Source: Gammaproteobacteria bacterium (GTDB lineage: Bacteria; Pseudomonadota; Gammaproteobacteria; SZUA-229). Taken from it: a stretch of 34,002 bases of DNA. Location of the stretch: the NCBI GenBank assembly GCA_024636785.1, contig JAGXGK010000035.1, forward strand, positions 1-34,002, given 5' to 3'. Below the pieces are notes generated by a model. It did not search any database. It saw only the letters and a list, made by a program, of their open reading frames with translations, and had not been told where the DNA came from. The position numbers and the translations under genes were made by a program. Of the stretch, positions 27,454 through 34,002 are shown in pieces (within the stretch, counting starts at the first letter, position 1; every line of letters begins with the position of its first letter).

Positions 27454-27483
27454 TTGTTTTTAATATTTATTTAGTTTTATAAT
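27454..27483 (+). promoter_or_regulatory. Candidate sigma70 promoter for nosL
   Basis: In the AT-rich nosY-nosL spacer, TTGTTT (27454-27459) and a perfect TATAAT (27478-27483) are separated by 18 bp. The predicted start near 27490 would give a short leader containing GGTGA (27495-27499), well placed for the ATG at 27510. Confidence 0.55.
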
Positions 27484-27509
27484 TTTTAGTAAATGGTGAT
27501 GTGAATATT

Positions 27510-27992
27510 ATGTATAAAGTGACAATGCTAATGCTGGCTTTATTATTAAGCGCTTGTGATAAAACACCGGAAGCAGAAGCACCGCCACCACCACAGACAC
27601 TGACACGTGAAGCCAGTGGTTATTATTGCCTGATGACTGTGGTCGCTCACAGTGGACCCAAAGGCCATATTATTCTTAGCGACCAGCCGGAAGCAATATG
27701 GTTTACTTCAGTGCGTGACACTATCGCATTTACGTTATCACCGGAAGAACCTAAAAATATCGTTGCTATTTATGTTAATGATATGACCGATGCGGACTGG
27801 GACAACCCCGGGATCGATAATTGGATTGAAGCCGAAAAAGCCTGGTACGTGATTAACAGCGACCGTGCCGGTGGCATGGGCGCGCCGGAAGCAGTACCTT
27901 TCTCGACAAAGGCAAAGGCAGAGTTATTTGCCGAGCAGCACGGTGGTTCTGTTTATGACTTCGATTCAATGCCCCGCGATTATTTTAAGTAG
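27510..27992 (+). CDS. nosL: NosL, outer-membrane-type lipoprotein Cu(I) chaperone
   Basis: A 160-residue lipoprotein; the signal peptide ends in the lipobox LLSAC, with Cys16 lipidated. The NosL Cu(I) motif is visible as YYCLMTVVAHSGPKGHI (Cys40, Met42), followed by IWFTSVRD and the Met/Asp-rich central part. NosL delivers copper for CuZ assembly by NosDFY. ATG 27510 is preferred over GTG 27501 because GGTGA lies 10 nt before it. It has a 78-bp gap after nosY and probably its own promoter. Confidence 0.93.
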   Translation: MYKVTMLMLALLLSACDKTPEAEAPPPPQTLTREASGYYCLMTVVAHSGPKGHIILSDQPEAIWFTSVRDTIAFTLSPEEPKNIVAIYVNDMTDADWDNPGIDNWIEAEKAWYVINSDRAGGMGAPEAVPFSTKAKAELFAEQHGGSVYDFDSMPRDYFK

Positions 27993-28005
27993 TGCATGGA
28001 TTGGG

Positions 28006-28034
28006 GTGAGGCACGAACCCCAACAAAATGGTGA
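28006..28034 (+). repeat. CACGAACCCCAACAAA interspersed repeat, copy 3
   Basis: GTGAGGCACGAACCCCAACA followed by AAATGGTGA matches 2089-2126 on the same strand and 7891-7920 on the opposite strand. It sits 14 bp after the nosL stop and directly abuts the inverted repeat that encloses deaD. Confidence 0.65.
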
Positions 28035-28215
28035 AAAAATAGTTGACAGTCGGCAGTTAGCAGCTTTGATTCCCGAGAAGAACTGGCAGTCTTGCATACA
28101 CTACCCCCTCTCCCCTCGGGGGGAGAGGGCTGGGGTGAGGGGCTTTTAAAAAGCGCATTTAATGGTTATCAGTTGGCAATAAAAGATTTTAAAAATCAGT
28201 CCGCGAAAAACGCCA
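28033..28215 (+). repeat. Left arm of a long imperfect inverted repeat around deaD
   Basis: About 183 nt that align, on the opposite strand, with 30563-30744. Shared blocks in the same order are ATAGTTGRCAGTYGGCAGTT, CTGGCAG, CCCCCTCTCCC, GGGAGAGGGCT, GGTGAGGGG, TAAAAAGC, CATTTAATG, AGTTGGCA and AGTCCGCGAA. The middle 50 nt diverge. The arm occupies most of the nosL-deaD spacer; I see no gene there. Confidence 0.75.
28103..28147 (+). repeat. CCCTCTCCC hairpin repeat
   Basis: ACCCCCTCTCCCCTCGGGGG then GAGAGGGC folds into a GC-rich hairpin and is followed by TGGGGTGAGGGGCTTTTAAA. It is a widespread type of bacterial intergenic repeat. The inverted partner is at 30631-30670. It could end transcription of nosL. 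Confidence 0.7.
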
Positions 28216-28362
28216 AGGACGCGAAAAGGGCAAAACAATAATATAAACGATTCTTAAGGATAAGTGATATGTGCCGCGGGCGCATAAACAAGATTTTCGA
28301 TTTTATCCGTGTTTATCTGTGGACTGAAATTTTTTTTGCGTTCTTCGCGTTTTTCGCGGACA
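28199..28362. repeat. CGCGAAAAACGCC-family element, copy 3, with central insert
   Basis: The left arm GTCCGCGAAAAACGCCAAGG (28199) and right arm GCGTTCTTCGCGTTTTTCGC ending GGAC at 28362 are complementary. Unlike the other copies, about 85 nt of unrelated sequence (about 28243-28328) separates them, containing the familiar GTTTATCTGTGGACT tail. It overlaps the inner end of the deaD inverted repeat. Confidence 0.7.
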
Positions 28363-28401
28363 TGAATTTTGTCTGCAAATCATCCTTCAATATTTATGCA
28401 T

Positions 28402-28431
28402 AAAAAAACCGGGAGATGATTTGTCTTCCGG
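28402..28431 (-). terminator. Rho-independent terminator of deaD
   Basis: Minus strand: CCGGAAGA (28431-28424), loop, TCTCCCGG (28416-28409), then seven T (28408-28402). A second hairpin, TCAGGCAGC/GCTGCCTGA (28449-28457 with 28466-28474), lies between it and the deaD stop. Confidence 0.85.
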
Positions 28432-28488
28432 CCTTGATTAATGCTAAATCAGGCAGCAGGTAACGGCTGCCTGAATTGATCGCGCTAA

Positions 28489-30276
28489 TTATTCAGTTTT
28501 ACTTTTCCGCGCTTTTTTCTTGATGCTCTTTCGGGCCTTGATTTTCAATTTGTCCTTGGGCTTGCCTTTACCCGCGCCGCGTTTTTCCGAACTCGCAGGT
28601 TTGCTGTCCTTGTCGAGTACTGAAATATTCAGCTGTTGACCGGCTACCCGGGCTTTTTTCAGGTCTCTCAATAATTCATCGGGCATGTCTTTGGGTAAAT
28701 CAACCAGACTGTAATCATCGTGAATGCTGATACGGCCGATGAATTTGCTGTCAATGTTGGCTTCGTTGGCGATGGCGCCAACGATGTTGCCGGGCATCAC
28801 ATCATGGTTATGTCCGACTTCGATGCGGTAACGCTGCATGCCTTCTTCGAGCGGTGAGTCTTTTCTGGGCGTGCGGGCTGGTTTCTCGCGTTGCGGACGC
28901 TCGTCTTTGCTCCAGGCATTGTCACCACGTTTCTGACTCGCTTTGCCCTGCGGTTTGTGCTGAAGCAGCAGCGGGGTATCACCCTGCAACAGTATGGCGA
29001 GGGCGGCGGCTATCTCTATTGCAGGCACGTTATGCTCCTGCTGATATTCTTCAATCATCTGAGGAAACAGACCAAAATCTTCGGTAGCCAGCGCATCGCT
29101 GATGCGTTGCTTGAAATCGGCAATGCGTTTGTCATTGATTAGTTCAGTTGAGGGCAGCTCCATCATCTCGATTCTTTGTCGAGTGGCGTTTTCGATGGCG
29201 CTGAGCAGACGTTTTTCACGCGGCGCCACAAATAAAATCGCATCGCCTTTTCGACCCGCACGGCCGGTACGACCGATACGATGAACATAGGATTCGGTAT
29301 CATGAGGGATATCGTAATTGACCACGTGGCTAACGCGTTCGACATCAAGCCCGCGGGCGGCGACATCAGTGGCGACAATGATATCCAGCTTGCCGTTTTT
29401 CAGCTGGGTGATTGTGCGCTCGCGTTGATTCTGCTGAATATCACCATTGAGGGCAGCGGCAGAATAGCCGCGGGCTTCAAGTTTTTCAGCCAGCTCAACT
29501 GTGGCGATTTTGGTGCGTACGAAGATAATCATGCCGTCAAAACTCTCCGCTTCGAGAATACGGGTGAGGGCATCCAGTTTGTGCACGCCGCTGACCATCC
29601 AGTAACGCTGGCGAATAGTGTCGACCGTTGTGGTTTTATTCTTGATGGTAATCTGTTCGGGGTTGTTGAGATATTTGGTGGCAATGCGGCGAATCTGCTG
29701 CGGCATGGTGGCCGAGAACAGGGCGATTTGCCGGGTTTTCGGCGTCTGCTCAAGGATCCATTCCACATCGTCGATAAAGCCCATACGCAGCATCTCATCG
29801 GCTTCATCCAGCACCAGTGCGCTGAGCTTGCCCAGTTTTAGCGTGCCGCGACGCATGTGATCCATCACCCGTCCCGGGGTGCCGACCACGACATGTGTGC
29901 CGCGCTCCAGTGAGCGCAGTTGCCCGCGGTAATCCTGACCACCGTAAATGGGCAGCACATGGAAGCCCACCATGTGCTTGGCGTATTTCTGGAAGGCTTC
30001 CGCCACCTGAATCGCCAGCTCGCGCGTGGGTGCCAGCACCATAATCTGTGGGTCTTTCTGCTTTAAATCGAGTTTAGACAGCAGCGGCAGGGCAAATGCG
30101 GCGGTTTTACCGGTTCCGGTCTGGGCCTGACCAATGATGTCCTTGCCGTCCAGTAATAGTGGGATTGTTTCTGCCTGAATCGGAGAAGGGGTTTCATAAC
30201 CCACGTCGTCCAGGGCTTTTAAAATGGGTTTGCTCAGCGCCAACTGATCAAAGGTGGTGACTGTATCGGTAGTCAT
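28489..30276 (-). CDS. deaD: DEAD-box RNA helicase DeaD/CsdA
   Basis: A 595-residue ATP-dependent RNA helicase of the CsdA group, involved in ribosome assembly and RNA unfolding at low temperature. In order: Q motif (FDQLALSKPILKALDDVGYE), motif I AQTGTGKT, Ib TPGR, II DEAD, III SAT, IV IIFVRTK, V ATDVAARGLD and VI HRIGRTGRAGRKG. A DbpA-type RNA-binding domain follows (about residues 480-550, RYRIEVGHNHDVMPGNIVGA) and then a basic tail. AGGT precedes the ATG. It is monocistronic: terminators follow, and long inverted repeats enclose it. Confidence 0.96.
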   Translation of the reverse strand: MTTDTVTTFDQLALSKPILKALDDVGYETPSPIQAETIPLLLDGKDIIGQAQTGTGKTAAFALPLLSKLDLKQKDPQIMVLAPTRELAIQVAEAFQKYAKHMVGFHVLPIYGGQDYRGQLRSLERGTHVVVGTPGRVMDHMRRGTLKLGKLSALVLDEADEMLRMGFIDDVEWILEQTPKTRQIALFSATMPQQIRRIATKYLNNPEQITIKNKTTTVDTIRQRYWMVSGVHKLDALTRILEAESFDGMIIFVRTKIATVELAEKLEARGYSAAALNGDIQQNQRERTITQLKNGKLDIIVATDVAARGLDVERVSHVVNYDIPHDTESYVHRIGRTGRAGRKGDAILFVAPREKRLLSAIENATRQRIEMMELPSTELINDKRIADFKQRISDALATEDFGLFPQMIEEYQQEHNVPAIEIAAALAILLQGDTPLLLQHKPQGKASQKRGDNAWSKDERPQREKPARTPRKDSPLEEGMQRYRIEVGHNHDVMPGNIVGAIANEANIDSKFIGRISIHDDYSLVDLPKDMPDELLRDLKKARVAGQQLNISVLDKDSKPASSEKRGAGKGKPKDKLKIKARKSIKKKARKSKTE

Positions 30277-30450
30277 ATATTCAGAACCTGTGAGATAGTA
30301 AACAAAGGGTTATCGGGTATTTCCTGATTGCCCGTGTTCGGTGAGAATATGAGCAAAAGTCAGAAGGGACGCGTATTCTAACGGTTTGTGGGGTTTTTTG
30401 CATGCTTTTTTTAGGCGCTGGCCTGTCGGAGGCGCGTATTGCCTGATTTT

Positions 30451-30473
30451 ACCACTGGTTAAAAAACAGTGGT
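30451..30473. other. Small hairpin upstream of deaD
   Basis: ACCACTG (30451-30457) and CAGTGGT (30467-30473) form a 7-bp perfect stem with an A-rich loop. No adjacent T-run makes it a clear terminator. It is next to a CTGCGGTGAA-family fragment (GTTCGCAGAGGCGCAGAGAA, 30472-30491). Confidence 0.4.
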
Positions 30474-30503
30474 TCGCAGAGGCGCAGAGAAAAAAGGCTT
30501 TAA

Positions 30504-30579
30504 TCCGCGAAAAACGCCAGGGACGCGAAAAGAGCAAAACAATAATACAACGTTTGTTTTTTTGGCGTTCTTCGCGGAC
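30504..30579. repeat. CGCGAAAAACGCC-family element, copy 4 (short form)
   Basis: The left arm TCCGCGAAAAACGCCAGGGA then CGCGAAAAGAGC is followed after AAAACAATAAT by a shortened right arm TTTTTTTGGCGTTCTTCGCG ending at GGACT. It has the most compact centre of the four copies. It lies in the 546-bp spacer between mscS and deaD, at the inner end of the right arm of the deaD inverted repeat. Confidence 0.7.
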
Positions 30580-30744
30580 TAACTTTTAAATTTTGCTGCC
30601 AACTCACAAACATTAAATGTGCTTTTTATAAGCCCCCTCACCTTAGCCCTCTCCCAGCGGGAGAGGGGGAAATCGACAAATTTTCATATTCTGCCAGGCA
30701 GCCTATGCTTTTTCTGCCAACTGCCAACTGCCAACTATCTTTTC
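30563..30744 (-). repeat. Right arm of the long imperfect inverted repeat around deaD
   Basis: About 182 nt, the inverted counterpart of 28033-28215. It contains the second CCCTCTCCC hairpin (30631-30670) and a triplicated TGCCAAC unit (about 30714-30733). Ends and internal order match the left arm. I see no gene in 30277-30822. Confidence 0.75.
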
Positions 30745-30822
30745 AGGATCGTAACAACTGCGCTGCTCGGTTTGCAGAAATCCATGGCTACGGTTATCGA
30801 TTTTACTCATCAACAATTAAGC

Positions 30823-31890
30823 CTAAGTTTGTTGTTCCTGTTGTTCCTGGGTAACATATACTGTCTGGGTTGGGTAGGCGAACTCAATGCCCTCCTGTTC
30901 AAAGCGTTCGTGAATGGCAAAATAAATCGCCTGCTGTATATCCATATAAATAGTGTAATCCGGTGACAGAACATAAAAGACCGTTTCGAATTGCAGATCA
31001 TAGCTACCGTATTTTGAAAAATGAGCGCGATCGAAACGTGAATTTTCCTGTGCCTTGACCGCTTCACGAATTATCTCAGGAATGAGTTTGAGTTTCTCTC
31101 TGGGCGTCTGATAGATCACTCCGATGCTGAAAACTACACGCCGTTCGAACATCCTGCCGTAATTGCGGATGCGGCTATTGAGCAGGTCGGAGTTGGAAAA
31201 CACCAGCTGCTCGCCGGAGAGGCTTCGCAATCGGGTTGTTTTCAGGCCGACGTATTCCACGTTACCCAAAAAATCTCCGATGATTAGAAAGTCGCCTACG
31301 ATAAAAGGCTTATCGAGCATAATCGACAGCGAGGCGAACAGATCACCGAGAATATTCTGCAACGCCAGAGCCACCGCGATACCGCCAATACCTAAGCCCG
31401 CTACCAGTGCGGTAACGTTAATGCCGAGATTATCGAGTGCCAGCAACACCACAATCGACCATAGAGTTATTTGGCTGATCAGGCCTATAACGTTGATGGT
31501 GGTTACCGCCGCACGGTTCCTATCCAGCGCCTGCAGCCGGTATCTTTCCAGCATGGCGGTAATAAATGCGCCACCCCAGATGCCCGCCTGAAAGAGCAGG
31601 GCGATCACCAGTAGACTTGAAACGGTAGCCTGGATTCGATCGGGTATTTGCAAAAAAGTGGCGCCAACATAAATGCCCACAATAATCAGGAACAGAATTT
31701 TAGTTTTGTCGAAAAGTGCGACGGTGATATCCCGCCAGAGCTTTTCCGTTTGAGGGCTGATTGAGGTCAGTCGGCGGCTAATCAGATGTTGTATCAATCT
31801 AAGCACCATCACTGTAATCAGTAATGCAGCCGCAGCGATCAGCCACTGCAACAAGGTGTTGTCCAATATCGTTCGATTAAGAATTTCCAC
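30823..31890 (-). CDS. MscS-family mechanosensitive ion channel
   Basis: A 355-residue channel with four or five membrane helices (about residues 15-35, 62-82, 88-110, 130-160) before the MscS pore helix VTALVAGLGIGGIAVALALQNILGDLFASLSI and the beta domain start MLDKPFIVGDFLIIGDFLGNVEYVGLKTTRLRS. The cytoplasmic alpha/beta domain completes the protein. It releases solutes on hypo-osmotic shock. GTG start with AAAGGAG 10 nt upstream. The C-terminus ends in a small QEQQEQQ repeat. It stands alone, divergent from the GGDEF gene. Confidence 0.92.
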   Translation of the reverse strand: MEILNRTILDNTLLQWLIAAAALLITVMVLRLIQHLISRRLTSISPQTEKLWRDITVALFDKTKILFLIIVGIYVGATFLQIPDRIQATVSSLLVIALLFQAGIWGGAFITAMLERYRLQALDRNRAAVTTINVIGLISQITLWSIVVLLALDNLGINVTALVAGLGIGGIAVALALQNILGDLFASLSIMLDKPFIVGDFLIIGDFLGNVEYVGLKTTRLRSLSGEQLVFSNSDLLNSRIRNYGRMFERRVVFSIGVIYQTPREKLKLIPEIIREAVKAQENSRFDRAHFSKYGSYDLQFETVFYVLSPDYTIYMDIQQAIYFAIHERFEQEGIEFAYPTQTVYVTQEQQEQQT

Positions 31891-32071
31891 AGACAGGTAC
31901 TCCTTTCAAATGGGATTAAATGGCTTTGCTTGCGGTAACTTTAACCAATCTTTATCAGGGTGCGCAAACGATCCGGGGCTGTAATTAATGATGCGTCATG
32001 ACGTAACGCACCGATAATTCTAACATCGTCAAATTTTTTGTAGCGGCATAAATTAAAAGGGATTCGACAGC

Positions 32072-32533
32072 ATGCTACGAGAACTCAGCAACACATTCTC
32101 GGGGTTGAGCCATAAACTGCATATTCATAATTCTCTCTACATGGATATTAATGGCTTCGAGCAGATCAATGATCATTATGGTCACGCCGTCGGCGATCTG
32201 GTTCTGCGTGAAACCAGTTATCGCCCTCGTAGCGGTATTCGCGAATCGGATCTGGTGTTTAGAACAGGCGGTGATGAATTCACCGCAGTGTTACAAGATA
32301 TTTCGAGCGAGGAGATAGTGCTCGGAATTGCCGACAAGATCATCACCGCGGTCAGTGAACCCATCTGTCATCAGGAGCTCACTCTCAAGGTAACCATCAG
32401 CATGGGAATTGCCTTGTACCCATTGCACGCCACGAACATAGCCAGTCTGATCGAACTAAGCGACAGGGCAATGTATCAGGCCAGGCGGGCAGGCAGTAAC
32501 TGTTTTAGAATGGCCAAGCCTGAAACCACATAA
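32072..32533 (+). CDS. Stand-alone GGDEF-domain protein (probable diguanylate cyclase)
   Basis: A 153-residue protein that is almost only a GGDEF domain. Present are the metal/nucleotide strand YMDINGFEQINDHYGHAVGD, the active-site motif RTGGDEF (GGDEF at 66-70), the inhibitory I-site RESD (57-60) exactly 5 residues before it, and the C-terminal DRAMYQARRAGSN. The usual N-terminal LTGLxNR segment and any sensor are missing, and an in-frame stop lies 18 bp upstream of the ATG. AGGGA precedes the start. It may be a trimmed but functional enzyme or a remnant of a larger gene. Confidence 0.85.
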   Translation: MLRELSNTFSGLSHKLHIHNSLYMDINGFEQINDHYGHAVGDLVLRETSYRPRSGIRESDLVFRTGGDEFTAVLQDISSEEIVLGIADKIITAVSEPICHQELTLKVTISMGIALYPLHATNIASLIELSDRAMYQARRAGSNCFRMAKPETT

Positions 32534-32648
32534 ATTGGTGGTATGAATGCAAAAGGGTGAACGTAAGGTTCGTCCCACTGCACATCACCTGATTCTATGA
32601 ACAGGGTGTTCTGGCATTGCAGTTAACATAATCAGCAGAGATATTAAT

Positions 32649-32999
32649 ATGCCGGATAGCCCTGATATCAATCACTTTCGCGCCAAATTGCTCGCTGCAC
32701 GCGACGTCAATCTTGGGCTGGTGGAGGCACGCAATGCCTCGGCCGCAACCGTGGTGCTGGATCAGACCAGCGTTGGTCGGCTCTCACGAATGGACGCAAT
32801 GCAGCAGCAGGCGATGGCGCAAAATACCCGTCAGCGGGCAGAGTTGTCACTGCGACTCATCGAGGCGGCACTACGGCGTTGCGACGACCGCAGTTACGGC
32901 TACTGCCTCGAATGCGACGAAATCATTAATGTGCGCAGACTGGAATTCGATCCGGCCGCGCCCTTATGTATTTCCTGCGCCGAGACTCACAACGACTGA
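32649..32999 (+). CDS. Short DksA/TraR-family C4 zinc-finger protein
   Basis: A 116-residue protein with a C4 zinc finger, Cys86, Cys89, Cys107 and Cys110 (GYCLECDEI, LCISCAE), and a preceding helical region with DQTSVGRLSRMDAMQQQAMA, typical of the short DksA-like proteins. DksA binds RNA polymerase and, with ppGpp, tunes transcription; short homologues lack the full coiled-coil and their roles vary. It lies 115 bp after the GGDEF gene and may form a unit with it, though it could also be separate. Confidence 0.85.
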   Translation: MPDSPDINHFRAKLLAARDVNLGLVEARNASAATVVLDQTSVGRLSRMDAMQQQAMAQNTRQRAELSLRLIEAALRRCDDRSYGYCLECDEIINVRRLEFDPAAPLCISCAETHND

Positions 33000-33210
33000 G
33001 TCCCTGATTCGCTTTAAACTGCATTAAACCAGGACGAAAATTCATCTTCCAATGTGTGGGTTAAAAATAACGGTTACTCATTATACAAATTATCAGTTGA
33101 CCTGATTCGTCTGTACTGCCATTCTGTTGTTTAAGGAGGCTTCAATCCACCTATGCCCGACAGCCTCCTCGATTCAATATATAAAAAACGCTAATAAATT
33201 TGAATTGATA

Positions 33211-33738
33211 ATGGTAACAATAATCAAAAAAAATTTTACAACCAGGTCGGCTAAACTCATAATCATTCTGCTGCGCGCGGTTCTGTTTCGCAGTTTGCTG
33301 TTTGCGCTGGTCTGGTGGGCGCTCACTCACGGTACTGTCGATTCATGGTCGATGGGCCTGCCCGTAGTGGCACTGACAACACTGGTCAGTGTATTGTTAC
33401 TGCCGCCGAGCACCTGGTCTGTTTCCGGGATGCTACGTTTCATTCCATTTTTTCTCTGGCAATCCATCCGCGGTGGCATCGATGTCGCAGGCCGCGCACT
33501 GCATCCGAATTTGCCAATCTCACCCGGTCTACATGAATACCCGATTCGGCTGCCAGCGGGATTACCACGGATTTTTATGGCCAATAGTGTCAGCCTGCTA
33601 CCGGGTACCCTATGCACCGAACTCGACGATTGTATTTTGCGCGTCCATGTGATGGACGAAACCGGTGATTTTGTCAAACATCTCCGGACTCTGGAAAACA
33701 GACTGGCTGCTGTTTTTGAATGTGAGTTGTCAGACTGA
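33211..33738 (+). CDS. mnhE: Na+/H+ antiporter subunit E (MnhE/MrpE-like)
   Basis: A 175-residue membrane protein with hydrophobic helices at about 24-40, 46-66 and 75-95, then RFIPFFLWQSIRGGIDVAGRAL and the family motif MANSVSLLPGTLCTELDDCILRVHVMDE. MrpE is a non-antiporter subunit needed for complex assembly. ATG 33211 has no clear ribosome-binding site; an upstream TTG at 33127 is unlikely. A consensus AAGGAGG at 33133-33139 precedes a separate 13-codon frame (33153-33194). MnhF follows after an unusually long 153-bp gap. Confidence 0.9.
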   Translation: MVTIIKKNFTTRSAKLIIILLRAVLFRSLLFALVWWALTHGTVDSWSMGLPVVALTTLVSVLLLPPSTWSVSGMLRFIPFFLWQSIRGGIDVAGRALHPNLPISPGLHEYPIRLPAGLPRIFMANSVSLLPGTLCTELDDCILRVHVMDETGDFVKHLRTLENRLAAVFECELSD

Positions 33739-33779
33739 CTTGCGTAATCGCATAATGACTTTAATACTAAATAAGTACG

Positions 33780-33841
33780 TTCACCGCAGACAAATTTTTT
33801 ACCAAATTACCATTGGTTTTCTCTGCGCTCTCTGCGGTGAA
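33780..33841. repeat. CTGCGGTGAA-family inverted repeat between mnhE and mnhF
   Basis: TTCACCGCAGA (33780-33790) and TCTGCGGTGAA (33831-33841) form an 11-bp perfect inverted repeat around an AT-rich centre, followed by AAAGTTTTTTT. The 3' half repeats the sequence at 11641-11667. Confidence 0.7.
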
Positions 33842-33891
33842 AAAGTTTTTTTAGCGTACAAAATTTAACGACACAGTTGGTGGCCTGCTTC

Positions 33892-34002
33892 ATGGAAAAA
33901 CTTTATTTAAGTATCGCACTGCTGCTCTTGCTCACGCTGGTGGCAGGTTTATGGCGAGTGCTGCGTGGTCCGACGCCGGCTGATCGTATGCTGGCGGCGC
34001 AG
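33892..34002 (+). CDS. mnhF: Na+/H+ antiporter subunit F (MnhF/MrpF-like), N-terminal fragment
   Basis: Thirty-seven codons are visible before the window ends. They give one hydrophobic helix (about residues 5-22) and the family motif RGPTPADRMLAAQ, the mark of MrpF. Continuation with subunit G and others is expected beyond the window. Confidence 0.88.
   Translation, partial: MEKLYLSIALLLLLTLVAGLWRVLRGPTPADRMLAAQ

Noticed and set aside
28006-30744. CRISPR array or insertion sequence in the deaD flanks
   Set aside because: Repeats are not regularly spaced with unique spacers, and no transposase frame is present; they are interspersed palindromic elements.
31891-32071. A c-di-GMP riboswitch before the GGDEF gene
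   Set aside because: The region has palindromes, but I could not match the conserved GEMM core or tetraloop-receptor arrangement.

Overview
The window looks like the chromosome of a facultatively anaerobic, respiring gammaproteobacterium (my inference; genus not determined). Base composition appears near 50% GC, judged by eye. Supporting gene content: a Tat-exported clade I type nitrous oxide reductase operon (nosRZDFYL), the oxygen-independent ubiquinone hydroxylation genes ubiT, ubiU and ubiV, enlarged PstC/PstA permeases of the kind seen in Pseudomonas and marine gammaproteobacteria, phoBR, a CsdA/DeaD helicase and Mrp-type antiporter genes. I see no tRNA, rRNA, CRISPR array, prophage or intact insertion sequence.

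Layout. 1-2078 (+): 3' end of a TonB-dependent receptor, a secreted Asp-box beta-propeller protein and a TlpA-like thioredoxin, probably one operon. 2150-11372 (-): a complete phosphate regulon block, in transcription order phoB-phoR, pstS, then pstC-pstA-pstB-phoU. Three promoters (phoB, pstS, pstC) each carry a Pho box with a -10 hexamer 10 nt downstream, and a hairpin terminator separates pstS from pstC. 11694-12530 (-): a DUF2279-like envelope protein. 12760-14801 (+): pdxS-pdxT (DXP-independent vitamin B6 synthesis) and ubiT. 15011-18807 (-): yhcC-like radical SAM gene, ubiU, ubiV and a TauD-like dioxygenase, packed with 4-5 bp gaps or a 4 bp overlap behind an FNR-type site. 18977-19945 (-): a rubrerythrin/ferritin-like protein with a class II FNR-type promoter, divergent from nosR. 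20084-27992 (+): nosRZDFYL. 28489-30276 (-): DEAD-box helicase enclosed by a long imperfect inverted repeat. 30823-31890 (-): MscS-type channel. 32072-32999 (+): a stand-alone GGDEF protein and a short DksA/TraR-like protein. 33211-end (+): mnhE/mrpE and the start of mnhF/mrpF.

How the genes fit together. The middle of the window (about 12.7-28 kb) reads as a low-oxygen respiration island: ubiquinone made without O2 (UbiT/U/V), a peroxide/iron protein, and N2O reduction with its maturation factors, with FNR-type sites in front of two transcription units. The left part is a phosphate-starvation regulon whose promoters can be read directly. The intergenic spaces hold several interspersed repeat families (a CGCGAAAAACGCC palindrome, a CTGCGGTGAA family, a CCCTCTCCC hairpin and a CACGAACCCCAACAAA repeat). 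The most notable arrangements are the roughly 182-nt inverted repeat around deaD and the dioxygenase gene translationally coupled to ubiV.
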